Shown: piece by piece, positions 35,579 through 44,540 of the stretch | Layout: each line of letters begins with the position of its first letter | Position numbering within the stretch: the first letter of the stretch is position 1 | Origin: Mucilaginibacter sp. | GTDB lineage: Bacteria > Bacteroidota > Bacteroidia > Sphingobacteriales > Sphingobacteriaceae | Direction of reading: 5' to 3' | DNA length: 64,000 bases | Assembly: GCF_028288185.1 (NCBI RefSeq) | Contig: NZ_JAQBOF010000030.1 | Location: 1-64,000, forward strand | Notes under the pieces: generated by a model | Databases searched by the model: none | Told to the model about the DNA's origin: nothing | The model's input: only the letters and a program-made list of their open reading frames with translations | Made by a program: the position numbers and the translations under genes

Positions 35579-35691
35579 TGCTTTTAAGTATAAAGTTGGC
35601 TTATTAGATGGTTTTTAGCGGATACGCAAATTACAATTTTCCCTATAAAACATTCCAATAAAAAAGATTTTGAAAATATTTAAATACACTA

Positions 35692-35722
35692 TTGCCTATT
35701 CCACTTAAAATCCTGATATTTG
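35692..35722 (+). promoter_or_regulatory. Probable rpmB promoter
   Basis: A TTG (35692-35694) is followed about 20 bases later by GATATTTG (35715-35722), close to the Bacteroidota pattern of TTTG, a 19-21 base spacer, then TAnnTTTG. It lies 41 bases before the rpmB start codon. Confidence 0.45.
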
Positions 35723-35763
35723 CAAACTCTTTAATAAAAGGGTGAATTAAAAAAACAATTGTC

Positions 35764-35997
35764 ATGTCAAGAATTTGTGATCTAACAGGAAAGGCGTCAA
35801 TAGTTGGTAACAACGTTTCTAACTCAAACCGTAAAACCAAACGCAGGTTTCATCCAAACCTAAAGCTTAAAAAGTTTTATATTCCTGAGGAAGATAAATG
35901 GATAACCTTAAAGGTATCTACATCAGCTGTTAAAACTATCAGCAAAAACGGAATAACTGCTTGTATCAACAAGTTTGTAAAAAAAGGTTATATATAG
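35764..35997 (+). CDS. rpmB: 50S ribosomal protein L28
   Basis: 77 residues, matching bacterial L28: [10 protein letters not shown], then [12 protein letters not shown], and the C-terminal [14 protein letters not shown]. It is a structural protein of the large subunit. The usual Bacteroidota run L28, L33, DUF4295, ftsY follows. The stop codon is immediately followed by a hairpin-forming spacer. Confidence 0.97.
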   Translation: MSRICDLTGKASIVGNNVSNSNRKTKRRFHPNLKLKKFYIPEEDKWITLKVSTSAVKTISKNGITACINKFVKKGYI

Positions 35998-36093
35998 TAG
36001 TTGTACGTTAGACGTTTTACGTTGTACGTAGAGCCAATAGCGGATAACATCATTTGAAAATAACGTAAAACGTCTAACGTAATACGTACAACA
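35998..36093. repeat. Word-repeat hairpin (TACGTT/GACGTTTTACG words)
   Basis: The spacer between rpmB and rpmG contains GTTAGACGTTTTACGTT (from 36007) and its exact complement AACGTAAAACGTCTAAC (from 36062), flanked by further TACGT words on both sides. A strong hairpin with about 40 bases of loop can form. It may cap or separate the two messages. Confidence 0.75.
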
Positions 36094-36103
36094 TAACAAG
36101 AAG

Positions 36104-36286
36104 ATGGCTAAGAAAGGTAATAGAGTTCAGGTAATATTAGAGTGCACAGAGCACAAGGCAACCGGTATGCCGGGTATGTCTCGTTACATTACCACCAAGA
36201 ACAAAAAGAACACAACCGAAAGACTGGAAATGAAAAAATTTAACCCGGTTTTAAGAAAAGTAACTGTTCATAAAGAGATTAAGTAA
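36104..36286 (+). CDS. rpmG: 50S ribosomal protein L33
   Basis: 60 residues, matching L33: [17 protein letters not shown], then [10 protein letters not shown], and [12 protein letters not shown]. Only the first of the zinc-type Cys pairs is present (E-C-T-E), so this is a mostly Cys-free L33. It belongs to the L28-L33-DUF4295 group. Confidence 0.97.
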   Translation: MAKKGNRVQVILECTEHKATGMPGMSRYITTKNKKNTTERLEMKKFNPVLRKVTVHKEIK

Positions 36287-36306
36287 TTAGTTTGATTGAG
36301 CCAAAA

Positions 36307-36341
36307 CTCACTCATTCAATAATTCACTCATTCAATAATTA
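36307..36341. repeat. Word-repeat spacer (ACTCATTCAATAATTC)
   Basis: About two tandem copies of a 17-base unit, CTCACTCATTCAATAATT, fill the spacer between rpmG and the DUF4295 gene. The word is the reverse complement of the GAGTGAAT word seen in other spacers. No second arm is seen here. Confidence 0.65.
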
Positions 36342-36347
36342 AAAGAA

Positions 36348-36509
36348 ATGGCAAAGAAAGTAGTTGCAACCCTGAAAGTTGCCGGTAAAGGCAAAGATTA
36401 TTCAAAAGTTATCACCATGATTAAATCACCTAAAACAGGTGCTTATTCATTCAAAGAGCAAAACGTAGCTAACGAGTTCGTTAAAGACGCGATTGCCGGA
36501 AAATTATAA
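36348..36509 (+). CDS. DUF4295 family protein
   Basis: 53 residues (ATG 36348, TAA 36507-36509): M-A-K-K-V-V-A-T-L-K, then K-D-Y-S-K-V-I-T-M-I-K-S-P-K-T-G-A-Y-S-F and A-N-E-F-V-K-D-A. This is the small basic protein that follows L33 in nearly all Bacteroidota; its function is unknown, with a role on the ribosome suspected from its place. It is too short for a typical ORF cut-off. Confidence 0.93.
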   Translation: MAKKVVATLKVAGKGKDYSKVITMIKSPKTGAYSFKEQNVANEFVKDAIAGKL

Positions 36510-36533
36510 TCAGGAATAACCTTATATAATATT

Positions 36534-36567
36534 AAAGCCATCTTGTTAATTCGAGAGGGCTTTTTTT
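36534..36567 (+). terminator. Intrinsic terminator after DUF4295
   Basis: AAAGCC-A-TCT pairs with AGA-G-GGCTTT around the loop TGTTAATTCG, followed by a T-run (36561-36567). It closes the ribosomal-protein group before ftsY. Confidence 0.7.
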
Positions 36568-36570
36568 GTT

Positions 36571-36650
36571 GATGTGCAAATGAAATTGAATAAAAGTATT
36601 TTAATCTGATGTTTATTAATCTGCACATCCGCATATTTGCACATCTGCAT
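36571..36650. repeat. Word-repeat hairpin (GATGTGCAAAT / ATTTGCACATC)
   Basis: A perfect 11-bp inverted repeat (36571-36581 and 36635-36645), with extra GCACATC-type words in the right arm (CTGCACATCCGCATATTTGC). It occupies the spacer between DUF4295 and ftsY, just after the terminator. Confidence 0.7.
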
Positions 36651-36662
36651 AGCTAACCACAC

Positions 36663-37628
36663 ATGGGACTATTTGATTTTTTTAAGAAAAAGGAAAGCAC
36701 ACCTCAGGAACAAGAGGCGCTTGATATTGGTTTAGAAAAAACCAAGGATAACTTTTTTTCAAAGATCACCAAAGTAATAGCCGGCAAATCAACCGTTGAT
36801 GATGATGTGTTGGATGAGTTGGAGGAAGTCCTGGTAACATCAGATGTTGGCGTACAAACCACCCTTAAAATAATCGACCGGATCCAGGCCCGCGTGGCCC
36901 GTGATAAATATGTAAGTACCGGCGATCTGCAAGGTTTGCTTCGCGATGAGATACAACAATTACTTGCCGAAAATAACAGTAACGATTTTTCAAGCTTTGA
37001 ATATGGCACGCATAAGCCCTATGTAATTATGGTGGTTGGTGTAAATGGCGTGGGTAAAACTACTACTATTGGCAAGCTGGCCCATAAATTAAAACAAGCA
37101 GGCAACCAGGTAGTGTTAGGCGCAGCTGATACTTTTCGTGCGGCTGCTGTCGAGCAGATAAAACTTTGGGGTGAGCGTGTAGGTGTAAAGGTTGTGGCGC
37201 AAGCTATGGGGTCAGACCCTGCATCTGTTGCTTTCGATACGTTAAAATCTGCAGTTGCTGCCGGCGATGATGTGGCCATAATTGATACAGCAGGTCGTTT
37301 ACATAACAAGGTTGGTTTGATGAACGAGCTAACCAAAATTAAAAACGTAATGCAAAAGGTTGTTCCCGGTGCGCCGCATGAAATACTGTTGGTGCTTGAT
37401 GCGTCAACCGGTCAAAACGCTATTGAGCAATGCAAGCAATTTACCGAAGCCACGGCCGTTAATGCATTAGCTTTAACCAAACTGGATGGTACGGCAAAAG
37501 GTGGTGTTGTAATAGGCATATCAGACCAGTTTAAAATACCGGTAAAATATATAGGAGTTGGCGAAGGGGTGGATCATTTACAGCTATTTGATCGTAAGGC
37601 GTTCGTAGACTCTCTTTTTAAGGACTAA
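36663..37628 (+). CDS. ftsY: Signal recognition particle receptor FtsY
   Basis: 321 residues: a short N-domain (about 20-100) then the SRP GTPase NG core. G1 is G-V-N-G-V-G-K-T-T-T-I-G-K-L-A; A-A-D-T-F-R-A-A-A-V-E-Q follows; G3 is D-T-A-G-R-L-H-N-K; G4 is T-K-L-D-G-T-A-K-G-G. The C-terminus carries G-V-G-E-G-V-D-H-L-Q-L-F. It docks SRP-bound ribosomes at the inner membrane. The acidic A-domain of E. coli FtsY is missing, as usual in Bacteroidota. It is followed by rimO, 19 bases downstream. Confidence 0.97.
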   Translation: MGLFDFFKKKESTPQEQEALDIGLEKTKDNFFSKITKVIAGKSTVDDDVLDELEEVLVTSDVGVQTTLKIIDRIQARVARDKYVSTGDLQGLLRDEIQQLLAENNSNDFSSFEYGTHKPYVIMVVGVNGVGKTTTIGKLAHKLKQAGNQVVLGAADTFRAAAVEQIKLWGERVGVKVVAQAMGSDPASVAFDTLKSAVAAGDDVAIIDTAGRLHNKVGLMNELTKIKNVMQKVVPGAPHEILLVLDASTGQNAIEQCKQFTEATAVNALALTKLDGTAKGGVVIGISDQFKIPVKYIGVGEGVDHLQLFDRKAFVDSLFKD

Positions 37629-37647
37629 GGCGGGATAAGAATAAATA

Positions 37648-38982
37648 ATGAGGACGAAAGAAATAACAAAGCCGATACTAACCAAGAAACCACGTGTAAA
37701 TGTGGTGACTTTAGGCTGTTCAAAAAACACCTATGATTCTGAAATATTGATGGGTCAGCTTAAAGGCAATATGTTTGATGTGGTGCACGAGTCGGACAAA
37801 GTGGGTAAGGATGATATTATTGTTATAAACACCTGCGGCTTTATTGATAATGCCAAGCAGGAATCTATAGATACCATATTACAATACAGCGAGTTAAAAG
37901 AACAAGGCAAAGTTGGAAAAGTTATTGTTACCGGTTGCCTGTCTGAACGTTACAAGCCCGAGCTGGAGGCAGAAATCACTAATGTTGATGCATACTTCGG
38001 CACCAATGATCTGCAAAACTTATTAACCTCTATTGGCGCTAATTATAAACACGAATTAATTGGCGAACGTTTGTTAACTACGCCGTCACACTTCGCATAT
38101 TTTAAAATTGCCGAAGGCTGTAACCGCCCCTGCTCTTTTTGTGCTATCCCGCTAATGCGTGGCAAACACTTAAGTACGCCAATGGAGGACTTAGTTAAAG
38201 CAGCGGAGAAATTAGCCAAAAACGGAACTAAAGAATTAATATTTATTGCGCAGGACCTTACCTATTACGGCCTTGACCTATACGGCAAACGTACTTTAGA
38301 TGAATTGCTTCGCCGCATATCTGATGTGAATGGTATTGAGTGGATCAGGTTGCAATACGCTTACCCTTCCGGCTTCCCGATGGAGATTTTGGATGTAATG
38401 AACGAACGTGACAATATCTGTAAATATATGGACATGCCATTACAGCACATCAGCGATAATATGTTAAAGTCAATGCGCCGTGGTATCACTAAGCAAAAAA
38501 CCATTGATATCGTTAACGCGATCCGTGATAAAGTACCGGGCATTGCTATGCGTACCACGCTGATAACCGGTTACCCCGGCGAAACCGAGCGCGACTTTGA
38601 AGAAATGCAACGCTGGGTTGAAGATACCAAGTTTGACCGTTTAGGTTGCTTCACCTACTCACACGAAGAAAAAACGCATGCGCACTCATTGATTGATGAT
38701 GTGCCCGAAGAGGTAAAACAACAACGTGCCGATGCCATCATGGAAATTCAGCAGGAAATATCTTTCGAGAAAAACCAGGAAAAGATAGACCATACTTATA
38801 AAGTATTGATTGATAAAAAAGACGGCAATTTCTTTGTTGGCCGTACAGAATATGATTCGCCCGAGGTTGATAACGAGGTTTTAATTGATGCTGCTATTGA
38901 TTATGCTACCATTGGCAGCTTTGTAAACGTAAAGATTGATACCGCCGAGGATTTTGACCTTTATGGACATATTGTAAAATAA
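37648..38982 (+). CDS. rimO: Ribosomal protein S12 methylthiotransferase RimO
   Basis: 444 residues, full length. An N-terminal UPF0004 domain with Cys ligands (L-G-C-S-K-N and C-G-F-I, V-T-G-C-L-S) binds one Fe-S cluster. The radical SAM core has C-N-R-P-C-S-F-C (CxxxCxxC), with G-K-H-L-S-T-P instead of MiaB-type residues. A TRAM domain closes the protein. It adds a methylthio group to Asp of ribosomal protein S12. Its partner order after ftsY is common in Bacteroidota. Confidence 0.96.
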   Translation: MRTKEITKPILTKKPRVNVVTLGCSKNTYDSEILMGQLKGNMFDVVHESDKVGKDDIIVINTCGFIDNAKQESIDTILQYSELKEQGKVGKVIVTGCLSERYKPELEAEITNVDAYFGTNDLQNLLTSIGANYKHELIGERLLTTPSHFAYFKIAEGCNRPCSFCAIPLMRGKHLSTPMEDLVKAAEKLAKNGTKELIFIAQDLTYYGLDLYGKRTLDELLRRISDVNGIEWIRLQYAYPSGFPMEILDVMNERDNICKYMDMPLQHISDNMLKSMRRGITKQKTIDIVNAIRDKVPGIAMRTTLITGYPGETERDFEEMQRWVEDTKFDRLGCFTYSHEEKTHAHSLIDDVPEEVKQQRADAIMEIQQEISFEKNQEKIDHTYKVLIDKKDGNFFVGRTEYDSPEVDNEVLIDAAIDYATIGSFVNVKIDTAEDFDLYGHIVK

Positions 38983-39019
38983 GCACCATTTAACAGGTTG
39001 ATTGTTTAAATTATAATAT

Positions 39020-39085
39020 TAAAGTCTAAATTCGATTTTAGTTTGTTTCAAATCCGAAATTGAACATCTGAAATTCGAAATCAAA
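39020..39085. repeat. Word-repeat spacer (CGAAAT words)
   Basis: Repeats of the CGAAAT/TCGATTT type (AAATTCGATTTTAG on the left, GAAATTCGAAATC on the right) lie between rimO and bshC. The arms are partly complementary. The same CGAAAT word recurs before ftsX at 62382-62412. Confidence 0.6.
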
Positions 39086-39087
39086 AA

Positions 39088-40707
39088 ATGGACGTTGCCT
39101 GTATAAGCTATAAAGAAACGGGATACTTTTCCCCAACAGTAATTGATTACCTGGAAGATAAGCCGGAATTAAAAGAATTTTATAGCCACCGCCCGACCCT
39201 CGACGGCTTTGCCGAATTCCTAAAGAACAAAAAAGTAGTTGCCGACCGGGAACTATTGGCTGACACCATAGACGACCAATACCAGCTTATTGAACAATAT
39301 GCCCGTATCTGGGATCCTGGATTTGCTGTTCCACAACCTGTTCAGCAAAATATCCAGAGTTTAAGATCGCCTAATACTTATACTATCACTACCGGGCACC
39401 AGTTGAATATATTTGCCGGTCCCCTATACTTCATTTATAAGATAGTTACCGCCATTAAGCTTACACAGCAATTGAAGGCGCAGTTTCCTGATAAAAATTT
39501 TGTGCCGGTTTACTGGATGGCATCAGAAGATCATGACTTTGCCGAGATCAACTACACTACCATCGGCGGTAAAAAAGTGCATTGGTGGCATGAGGCAACA
39601 GGCGCTACCGGGCGCATCCACCCAGAAACCATGCGGCAAGCCCTAAACCAATACAAAGGCGTATTGGGCATGGAACATTACGCGCCCGAACTGGCCACAA
39701 TTGTTGAAACTGCCTATACCCGGTTTGATAGGCTGGCCGATGCTACCCGTTATATGGTAAATGCCTTGTTTGGCAGATATGGCCTGGTTATAATTGACGC
39801 TGATAACAAGCGTTTAAAACAACAATTCGCCCCTATTATTGAGCAGGATATTATTGAGCAAAACAGCTTTAAAAATATTACCACCACTAACGAAAAACTA
39901 CACCAGCTAGGGGTACATATCCAGGTAAACCCACGCGAGATCAATTTCTTTTATATGAAAGGCAGCTTGCGCGAACGTTTGGTTTTTGAGGACAATGTTT
40001 ATAAAGTTTTAAATACGGAGATCAGTTTTACCGAAGCAAAACTAAAGCAAGCAATAGTATCTAACCCTGAGCGGTTTAGCCCGAATGTTGTTATGCGCCC
40101 GCTATACCAGGAATGTATCTTACCCAACATCGCTTACATTGGTGGGGGCGCCGAGGTGGTTTATTGGTTGGAGCTGAAATCGAATTTTGAGCATTATAAA
40201 ATTGATTTTCCTATCCTCATCCTACGTAACTCGGGTTTAGTAGTACGCAAAGAATCCGCAGCAAAAATTAAGCGAATGGAACTGGCCCCTGCCGATCTGT
40301 TTAAACCAACCGACATCCTAAAAAACTACTGGATAAAAAAACATAGTGACCATAACCTTTCACTACAAACCGAGTGGGCCGAGTTAACCGGTATTTTCGA
40401 TAAACTAAAACATCGCGCAGCTAAAATAGACCCAACCCTGGGTCCATCAACAGAAGCTGTACAAGCCCGATTGAAAAAGGCGCTGGATAACCTGGAAAAA
40501 AAACTAGTTAGATCTGAAAAGCAAAATTACCATACCCGCCTGGAGCAGATTGAGCAAATTAAAGCAGAGCTTTTTCCGAAAGATAGCTTGCAAGAACGCA
40601 ATGAAAACTTCGGCCTTTTATATGTAAAATGGGGTCAATGGTTTATTGATGAACTCATCCGAAACTTCCAGCCGCTTGCCTTTGAGTTCGCGGTGCTGAC
40701 AGAGTAA
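39088..40707 (+). CDS. bshC: Bacillithiol biosynthesis cysteine-adding enzyme BshC
   Basis: 539 residues, the usual BshC length. The protein couples cysteine to glucosamine-malate to make bacillithiol, the low-molecular-weight thiol of Firmicutes and many Bacteroidota. It shows the typical Rossmann-type core with T-T-G-H-Q-L-N-I-F-A-G-P-L-Y, W-M-A-S-E-D-H-D-F-A-E-I, and R-P-L-Y-Q-E-C-I-L-P-N-I-A-Y-I-G-G-G-A-E-V. A long coiled-coil stretch lies toward the C-terminus (about 430-490). BshA and BshB are not in the window. Confidence 0.95.
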   Translation: MDVACISYKETGYFSPTVIDYLEDKPELKEFYSHRPTLDGFAEFLKNKKVVADRELLADTIDDQYQLIEQYARIWDPGFAVPQPVQQNIQSLRSPNTYTITTGHQLNIFAGPLYFIYKIVTAIKLTQQLKAQFPDKNFVPVYWMASEDHDFAEINYTTIGGKKVHWWHEATGATGRIHPETMRQALNQYKGVLGMEHYAPELATIVETAYTRFDRLADATRYMVNALFGRYGLVIIDADNKRLKQQFAPIIEQDIIEQNSFKNITTTNEKLHQLGVHIQVNPREINFFYMKGSLRERLVFEDNVYKVLNTEISFTEAKLKQAIVSNPERFSPNVVMRPLYQECILPNIAYIGGGAEVVYWLELKSNFEHYKIDFPILILRNSGLVVRKESAAKIKRMELAPADLFKPTDILKNYWIKKHSDHNLSLQTEWAELTGIFDKLKHRAAKIDPTLGPSTEAVQARLKKALDNLEKKLVRSEKQNYHTRLEQIEQIKAELFPKDSLQERNENFGLLYVKWGQWFIDELIRNFQPLAFEFAVLTE

Positions 40708-40766
40708 TACGTTATCAAACAATTTATCGTTTTAATAATTATTATATTTATCAATTATTCCTAACG

Positions 40767-42062
40767 ATGAAAAGAAACTTACCCCATATATTAATTACTA
40801 TAGTTGCCGCGGTTTCTATACTAATTACCTCTTGCTCAAAAAAAAAATCGGACCCATCATCTGCAACCGCATTAGCCATTACTTCGCTTAGTGTTAGCCA
40901 AGGTGTGCTAAATACCCAGGTATTAATTACCGGCACCGGCTTTAGCGATGATAAAACGCTTGATAAAGTAACCTTTAACGGCAAAGCAGCTACTGTATCA
41001 GTTGCAAGTACCACCCAACTATTGGTATTGGTACCAACAGCCGCGGGCACCGGCCCTGTAAGCGTATCGGTTAGTGGCGGAGCGGCAGTTAATGGGCCTG
41101 TGTTTACCTATATTGTTTCGGGTGTAGTAAGCACGCTGGCAGGCAGAATAACACCGGGCTCGGCTGACGGCACCGGGTCAGCAGCGGGTTTTAATGATCC
41201 ACGCGGTTTAGTTACAGATGCAACCGGAAACATTTATGTAGCCGATCATGGTAACGGTTCGGTTAGAAAAATTACGCCGGCAGGCGTGGTAACTACACTA
41301 GCCACTAATTTAAAGTCGCCTTCGGGTATAGTTGTTGACGCGGCAGGAAATTTATATGTTACTGAACTATCAACACACGTTATTTATAAAATTACTGCTA
41401 CAGGTACGGTAAGTATCTTTGCAGGCAGCGGCACGCTCGGCTCGGCAGATGGAACAGGTACTGCGGCAAGCTTTTTTGGCCCGCAGGGCATAGCGATAGA
41501 TGCAGCAGGAAATTTATATGTGGCCGATACAGAAAATTATAAAATACGCAAAATAACACCGGCGGGAGTTGTAACTACAATTGCAGGAGCGGGGCAGGTA
41601 AATCTACCTAATGCACCGCTTAACGGCTCAACGTCCGTAGCAACTTTTACTTATCCATTAGGTATAGCGGTTGATGCTACGGGCAATATATACGTATCTG
41701 ATACCTTTGCTTATATGATCCGCAAAATATCTGGCACTACGGTTAGTACACTTGCAGGAAGTAATGTTGGGGGAGCTGCAAACGGTACAGGCGCGGCCGC
41801 ATCTTTTAATGACCCAGCCGGTATAGCTATTGATGCTTCGGGAAACATATTTGTAGCAGATGCGGATAATAACCAGATACGGAAAGTAACCGCGGCAGGT
41901 GTGGTTACTACCATAGCAGGTAATGGTACTGCAACCTATGTTGAAGGACAAGGCGCTATCGCGGCATTTAACTTCCCTCAAGGTGTAGCTGTTGATGCTG
42001 CCGGCAATATTTATGTGGCCGATACATCTAACAATGCCATTCGTAAAATAGTATTTCAATAA
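40767..42062 (+). CDS. IPT/TIG plus NHL-repeat lipoprotein
   Basis: 431 residues with a lipoprotein signal (hydrophobic core, then I-L-I-T-S-C-S-K-K-K). The first domain (about 35-115) is an IPT/TIG immunoglobulin-like fold (I-T-G-T-G-F-S). The rest is a beta-propeller of about five NHL repeats, each built around G-I-A-[VI]-D-A-[AT]-G-N-[IL]-Y-V-[AS]-D. It is probably surface-exposed and binds protein or carbohydrate; its exact partner is unknown. The repeats are very alike, so recent internal duplication is likely. Confidence 0.92.
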   Translation: MKRNLPHILITIVAAVSILITSCSKKKSDPSSATALAITSLSVSQGVLNTQVLITGTGFSDDKTLDKVTFNGKAATVSVASTTQLLVLVPTAAGTGPVSVSVSGGAAVNGPVFTYIVSGVVSTLAGRITPGSADGTGSAAGFNDPRGLVTDATGNIYVADHGNGSVRKITPAGVVTTLATNLKSPSGIVVDAAGNLYVTELSTHVIYKITATGTVSIFAGSGTLGSADGTGTAASFFGPQGIAIDAAGNLYVADTENYKIRKITPAGVVTTIAGAGQVNLPNAPLNGSTSVATFTYPLGIAVDATGNIYVSDTFAYMIRKISGTTVSTLAGSNVGGAANGTGAAASFNDPAGIAIDASGNIFVADADNNQIRKVTAAGVVTTIAGNGTATYVEGQGAIAAFNFPQGVAVDAAGNIYVADTSNNAIRKIVFQ

Positions 42063-42122
42063 GTCTATATTCGGTTTATAAAACGGTCTTACGCCACTAA
42101 AAGCGCAAGGCTGTTATTTTAA

Positions 42123-42130
42123 TATATTTG
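42123..42130 (+). promoter_or_regulatory. -7 promoter box three bases before the start codon
   Basis: TATATTTG exactly matches the Bacteroidota TAnnTTTG -7 element. Only three bases (CAA) separate it from the ATG at 42134, so the transcript would start at or inside the start codon (leaderless). No convincing -33 TTG element was found. Confidence 0.55.
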
Positions 42131-42133
42131 CAA

Positions 42134-43222
42134 ATGATCGTTACCGAATCGGCTTTAAGAACTTTTACTCAAAATATTTTCTTGGCGATGGGTTGCAGTG
42201 CAGAACACGCCGCGTTGGCGGCTGATGTTCTGTTGCTGTCTGATCTGCGCGGGATAGATTCACATGGCGTTGCCCGCTTAACGGGCTATATACGTTTGTG
42301 GGAGAAACAACGCATTAACCCAACTCCCAATATCCAAATAGTACATGAAACCCCTACCACCGCCACAATTGATGGCGATGCAGGTCTGGGTTTGGTAGTT
42401 GCGCCTTTTGCTATGCAGGTTGCTATTAAAAAGGCGGAACTATATGGTTCCGGATGGGTAGCTATACGCAATTCTAATCATTTTGGTATTGCCGGTTATC
42501 ATGCCTTGATGGCGGTACAGAAAGATATGATAGGTTTTGCCATGACCAATGCCAGCCCGCTGGTTGCACCAACCTTTTCTAACGAGCGGATGCTGGGTAC
42601 TAATCCGATGTGCTATGCTTTCCCGGCAGGTAAATACCCGCCGGTTGTGGTTGATATGGCTACATCCGCGGCAGCAAATGGCAAACTGGAGATCGCACAA
42701 CGCGCAGGCAACCAAGTTCCGGAAGGCTGGATACAGGATGCTGCAGGAAATTATACTACCGACCCACATGCTTTAAAAAGTGGCGGTTCACTATTACCAT
42801 TAGGCAGCGACCGTGAGCATGGCAGCCATAAAGGTTTTGGCCTAAGTGCTACTGTTGATATTTTATCAGCCGTATTATCGGGCGCTAATTACGGGCCATG
42901 GGTACCGCCATTTGTATCTTTTTTGGAGCCTCCTTCTGATCCGGTTGGTTCGGGTATAGGTCATTTTTTAGGTGCTATGCAGGTAGATGGTTTCCGCCCT
43001 GTTAATGAGTTTAAAGATCATCTGGATAATTGGGTATCGCGCTTTAAATCAGCATCGGTTATTGATCCGGATCAAAAAGTAATCATCCCCGGCGAACCTG
43101 AGTACGAAGCAGAACTAGATCGCCGAGTTAATGGCATCCCTCTAGTTGACGCCGTGGTTAAGGATTTAAATGAGTTGGCCGTTAAGTTGAAAGTCGCTCC
43201 GCTAACCCCCTCCGCCCCCTGA
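42134..43222 (+). CDS. Malate/L-lactate dehydrogenase family oxidoreductase
   Basis: About 362 residues (PF02615, MDH2-type fold, unrelated to classical MDH). The ATG at 42134 is preferred to the TTG at 42128, which lies inside the -7 box. Motifs: L-L-S-D-L-R-G-I-D-S-H-G-V-A-R, then R-N-S-N-H-F-G-I-A-G-Y, and N-P-M-C-Y-A-F-P with D-M-A-T-S-A-A-A-N-G-K. NAD(P)-dependent members reduce or oxidise 2-hydroxy acids such as malate, lactate or ureidoglycolate. The last codons (L-T-P-S-A-P-stop) are supplied by a CCCCTCCGCCCCCT-type repeat. Confidence 0.93.
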   Translation: MIVTESALRTFTQNIFLAMGCSAEHAALAADVLLLSDLRGIDSHGVARLTGYIRLWEKQRINPTPNIQIVHETPTTATIDGDAGLGLVVAPFAMQVAIKKAELYGSGWVAIRNSNHFGIAGYHALMAVQKDMIGFAMTNASPLVAPTFSNERMLGTNPMCYAFPAGKYPPVVVDMATSAAANGKLEIAQRAGNQVPEGWIQDAAGNYTTDPHALKSGGSLLPLGSDREHGSHKGFGLSATVDILSAVLSGANYGPWVPPFVSFLEPPSDPVGSGIGHFLGAMQVDGFRPVNEFKDHLDNWVSRFKSASVIDPDQKVIIPGEPEYEAELDRRVNGIPLVDAVVKDLNELAVKLKVAPLTPSAP

Positions 43223-43367
43223 AGGGGAACTTTTGAAGGGTAAAGTCAATAAAACTATATGTCACGAGACGTATGCTTATACAAAGAGCGCCCTAAAATT
43301 TAGGGCGCTCTTTGTATAATAAGACTAACGTTTCAAAAAGCACCCCTTTTAGGGGGCGGAGGGGTTA
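43203..43367. repeat. Nested inverted repeat (CCCCTCCGCCCCCT type) between convergent genes
   Basis: Outer arms of about 35 bases (43203-43237 and 43332-43367) are complementary with few mismatches; each contains TCCGCCCCCT and AGGGG. The left arm carries the stop codon of the dehydrogenase (TGA 43220-43222) and the right arm the stop of lepB (TTA 43365-43367). Inside lies a perfect palindrome (separate entry). This is a REP-like family I associate with Bacteroidota genomes (from memory). Confidence 0.85.
43277..43319. terminator. Perfect 21-bp-arm palindromic terminator
   Basis: Arms 43277-43297 and 43299-43319 are exactly complementary around one A. The stem core is AGAGCGCCCTAAA/TTTAGGGCGCTCT. 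It sits midway between the convergent dehydrogenase and lepB genes and should terminate both. Confidence 0.9.
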
Positions 43368-44507
43368 ATGAATAACCCTAAACAACCTGCTCCATCTAAT
43401 TTTGCTAAAGAAAGAGGCATCGTCATCCATACTTAACCATATAAACAGGGCCTTACCCACAATGTGGTCTTCGGGAACGAAGCCCCAAAAACGCGAATCG
43501 TCAGAGTCATGGCGGTTATCGCCCATCATCCAGTAATAGTTCATTTTAAAGGTATAGCTATCTGCTTTTTTACCGTTTATTAAAATATCATTTCCGATAA
43601 TCTGTATTTTATTGTTCTCATACACACCTATACAACGCATATATATTGGATAGGTTACGCTGTCCAGTTTTACGGTCCATCCTTTTTTAGGGATAATGAT
43701 AGGGCCATAATTATCTACGTTCCATTTAAAATCATGCGGCTTACCTGGTAACATTAAATTAGGCGGACCAACAGGGTGATTATAGTTTGTAGGATAAACC
43801 TGATCTGGCTCTCCGGGTTTTCTTATGTTTGGCGTAATAGATTTAACATTTGAATAGCTTTTTAAGGTATTATAAGCATTAACAGTCATTGTAGGATACG
43901 TGGCTTGTTCATACATAGACACATGCAAATCCTGCAACACCTGTGGGTTTAGGTCTGTACCATTTGTAGTAACTGTGTAGTCGATCTGGCCCTCGGGTGG
44001 GTTTGGAGCAGCTTTGCCGTTAATAAAAACCTGCGCGTTAACAACACTTAACGTATCGCCGGGGGTACCTTGGCAGCGTTTAATATAGTTCTCGCGTTTA
44101 TCAACGGGCCTAAACAAGGGGGTATCGGCATCCATAGGGTAATTAAATACCACTACATCTCCTTTTTTAACTTCGCTAAATCCGGGTAAGCGGTGATAGC
44201 CTAGCTCCCATCCATCCCAATAAGCCTTGGTATTTATAAGCGGCATAGTATGGTGTGCAAACGGGAACGCGATAGGCGTCATAGGTGTACGTGGGCCGTA
44301 GTTTAATTTACTCACAAATAAAAAATCGCCTACCAATAATGATCTTTCCATTGATGGCGTGGGTATGGTGTATGCTTCAATAAAGAAAGTACGTATCAGC
44401 GTAGCGGCAATTACTGCAAATACAATGGCATCAACCCACTCGCGCGATTTTGATTTCTTTTTTGCTTTTGTATTTGTTTTGTTTTTGTTCCAGAATTTCC
44501 AGTTCAT
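43365..44507 (-). CDS. lepB: Signal peptidase I
   Basis: 380 residues, the long Bacteroidota form of SPase I. One N-terminal membrane segment (about 25-45) is followed by the catalytic Ser motif P-T-P-S-M-E-R-S-L-L-V-G-D, the Lys region (K-R-C-Q-G-T-P-G-D), and the closing box M-M-G-D-N-R-H-D-S-D-D-S-R. Between them lies a large insert (about 165-290) typical of the phylum. It removes signal peptides on the outer side of the inner membrane. It lies downstream of dapB in the parA-parB cluster, and its final codons end at the repeat arm. Confidence 0.95.
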   Translation of the reverse strand: MNWKFWNKNKTNTKAKKKSKSREWVDAIVFAVIAATLIRTFFIEAYTIPTPSMERSLLVGDFLFVSKLNYGPRTPMTPIAFPFAHHTMPLINTKAYWDGWELGYHRLPGFSEVKKGDVVVFNYPMDADTPLFRPVDKRENYIKRCQGTPGDTLSVVNAQVFINGKAAPNPPEGQIDYTVTTNGTDLNPQVLQDLHVSMYEQATYPTMTVNAYNTLKSYSNVKSITPNIRKPGEPDQVYPTNYNHPVGPPNLMLPGKPHDFKWNVDNYGPIIIPKKGWTVKLDSVTYPIYMRCIGVYENNKIQIIGNDILINGKKADSYTFKMNYYWMMGDNRHDSDDSRFWGFVPEDHIVGKALFIWLSMDDDASFFSKIRWSRLFRVIH

Positions 44508-44540
44508 CTTTAAAAATATTGTGTTAAAGTAGTTTATTAT

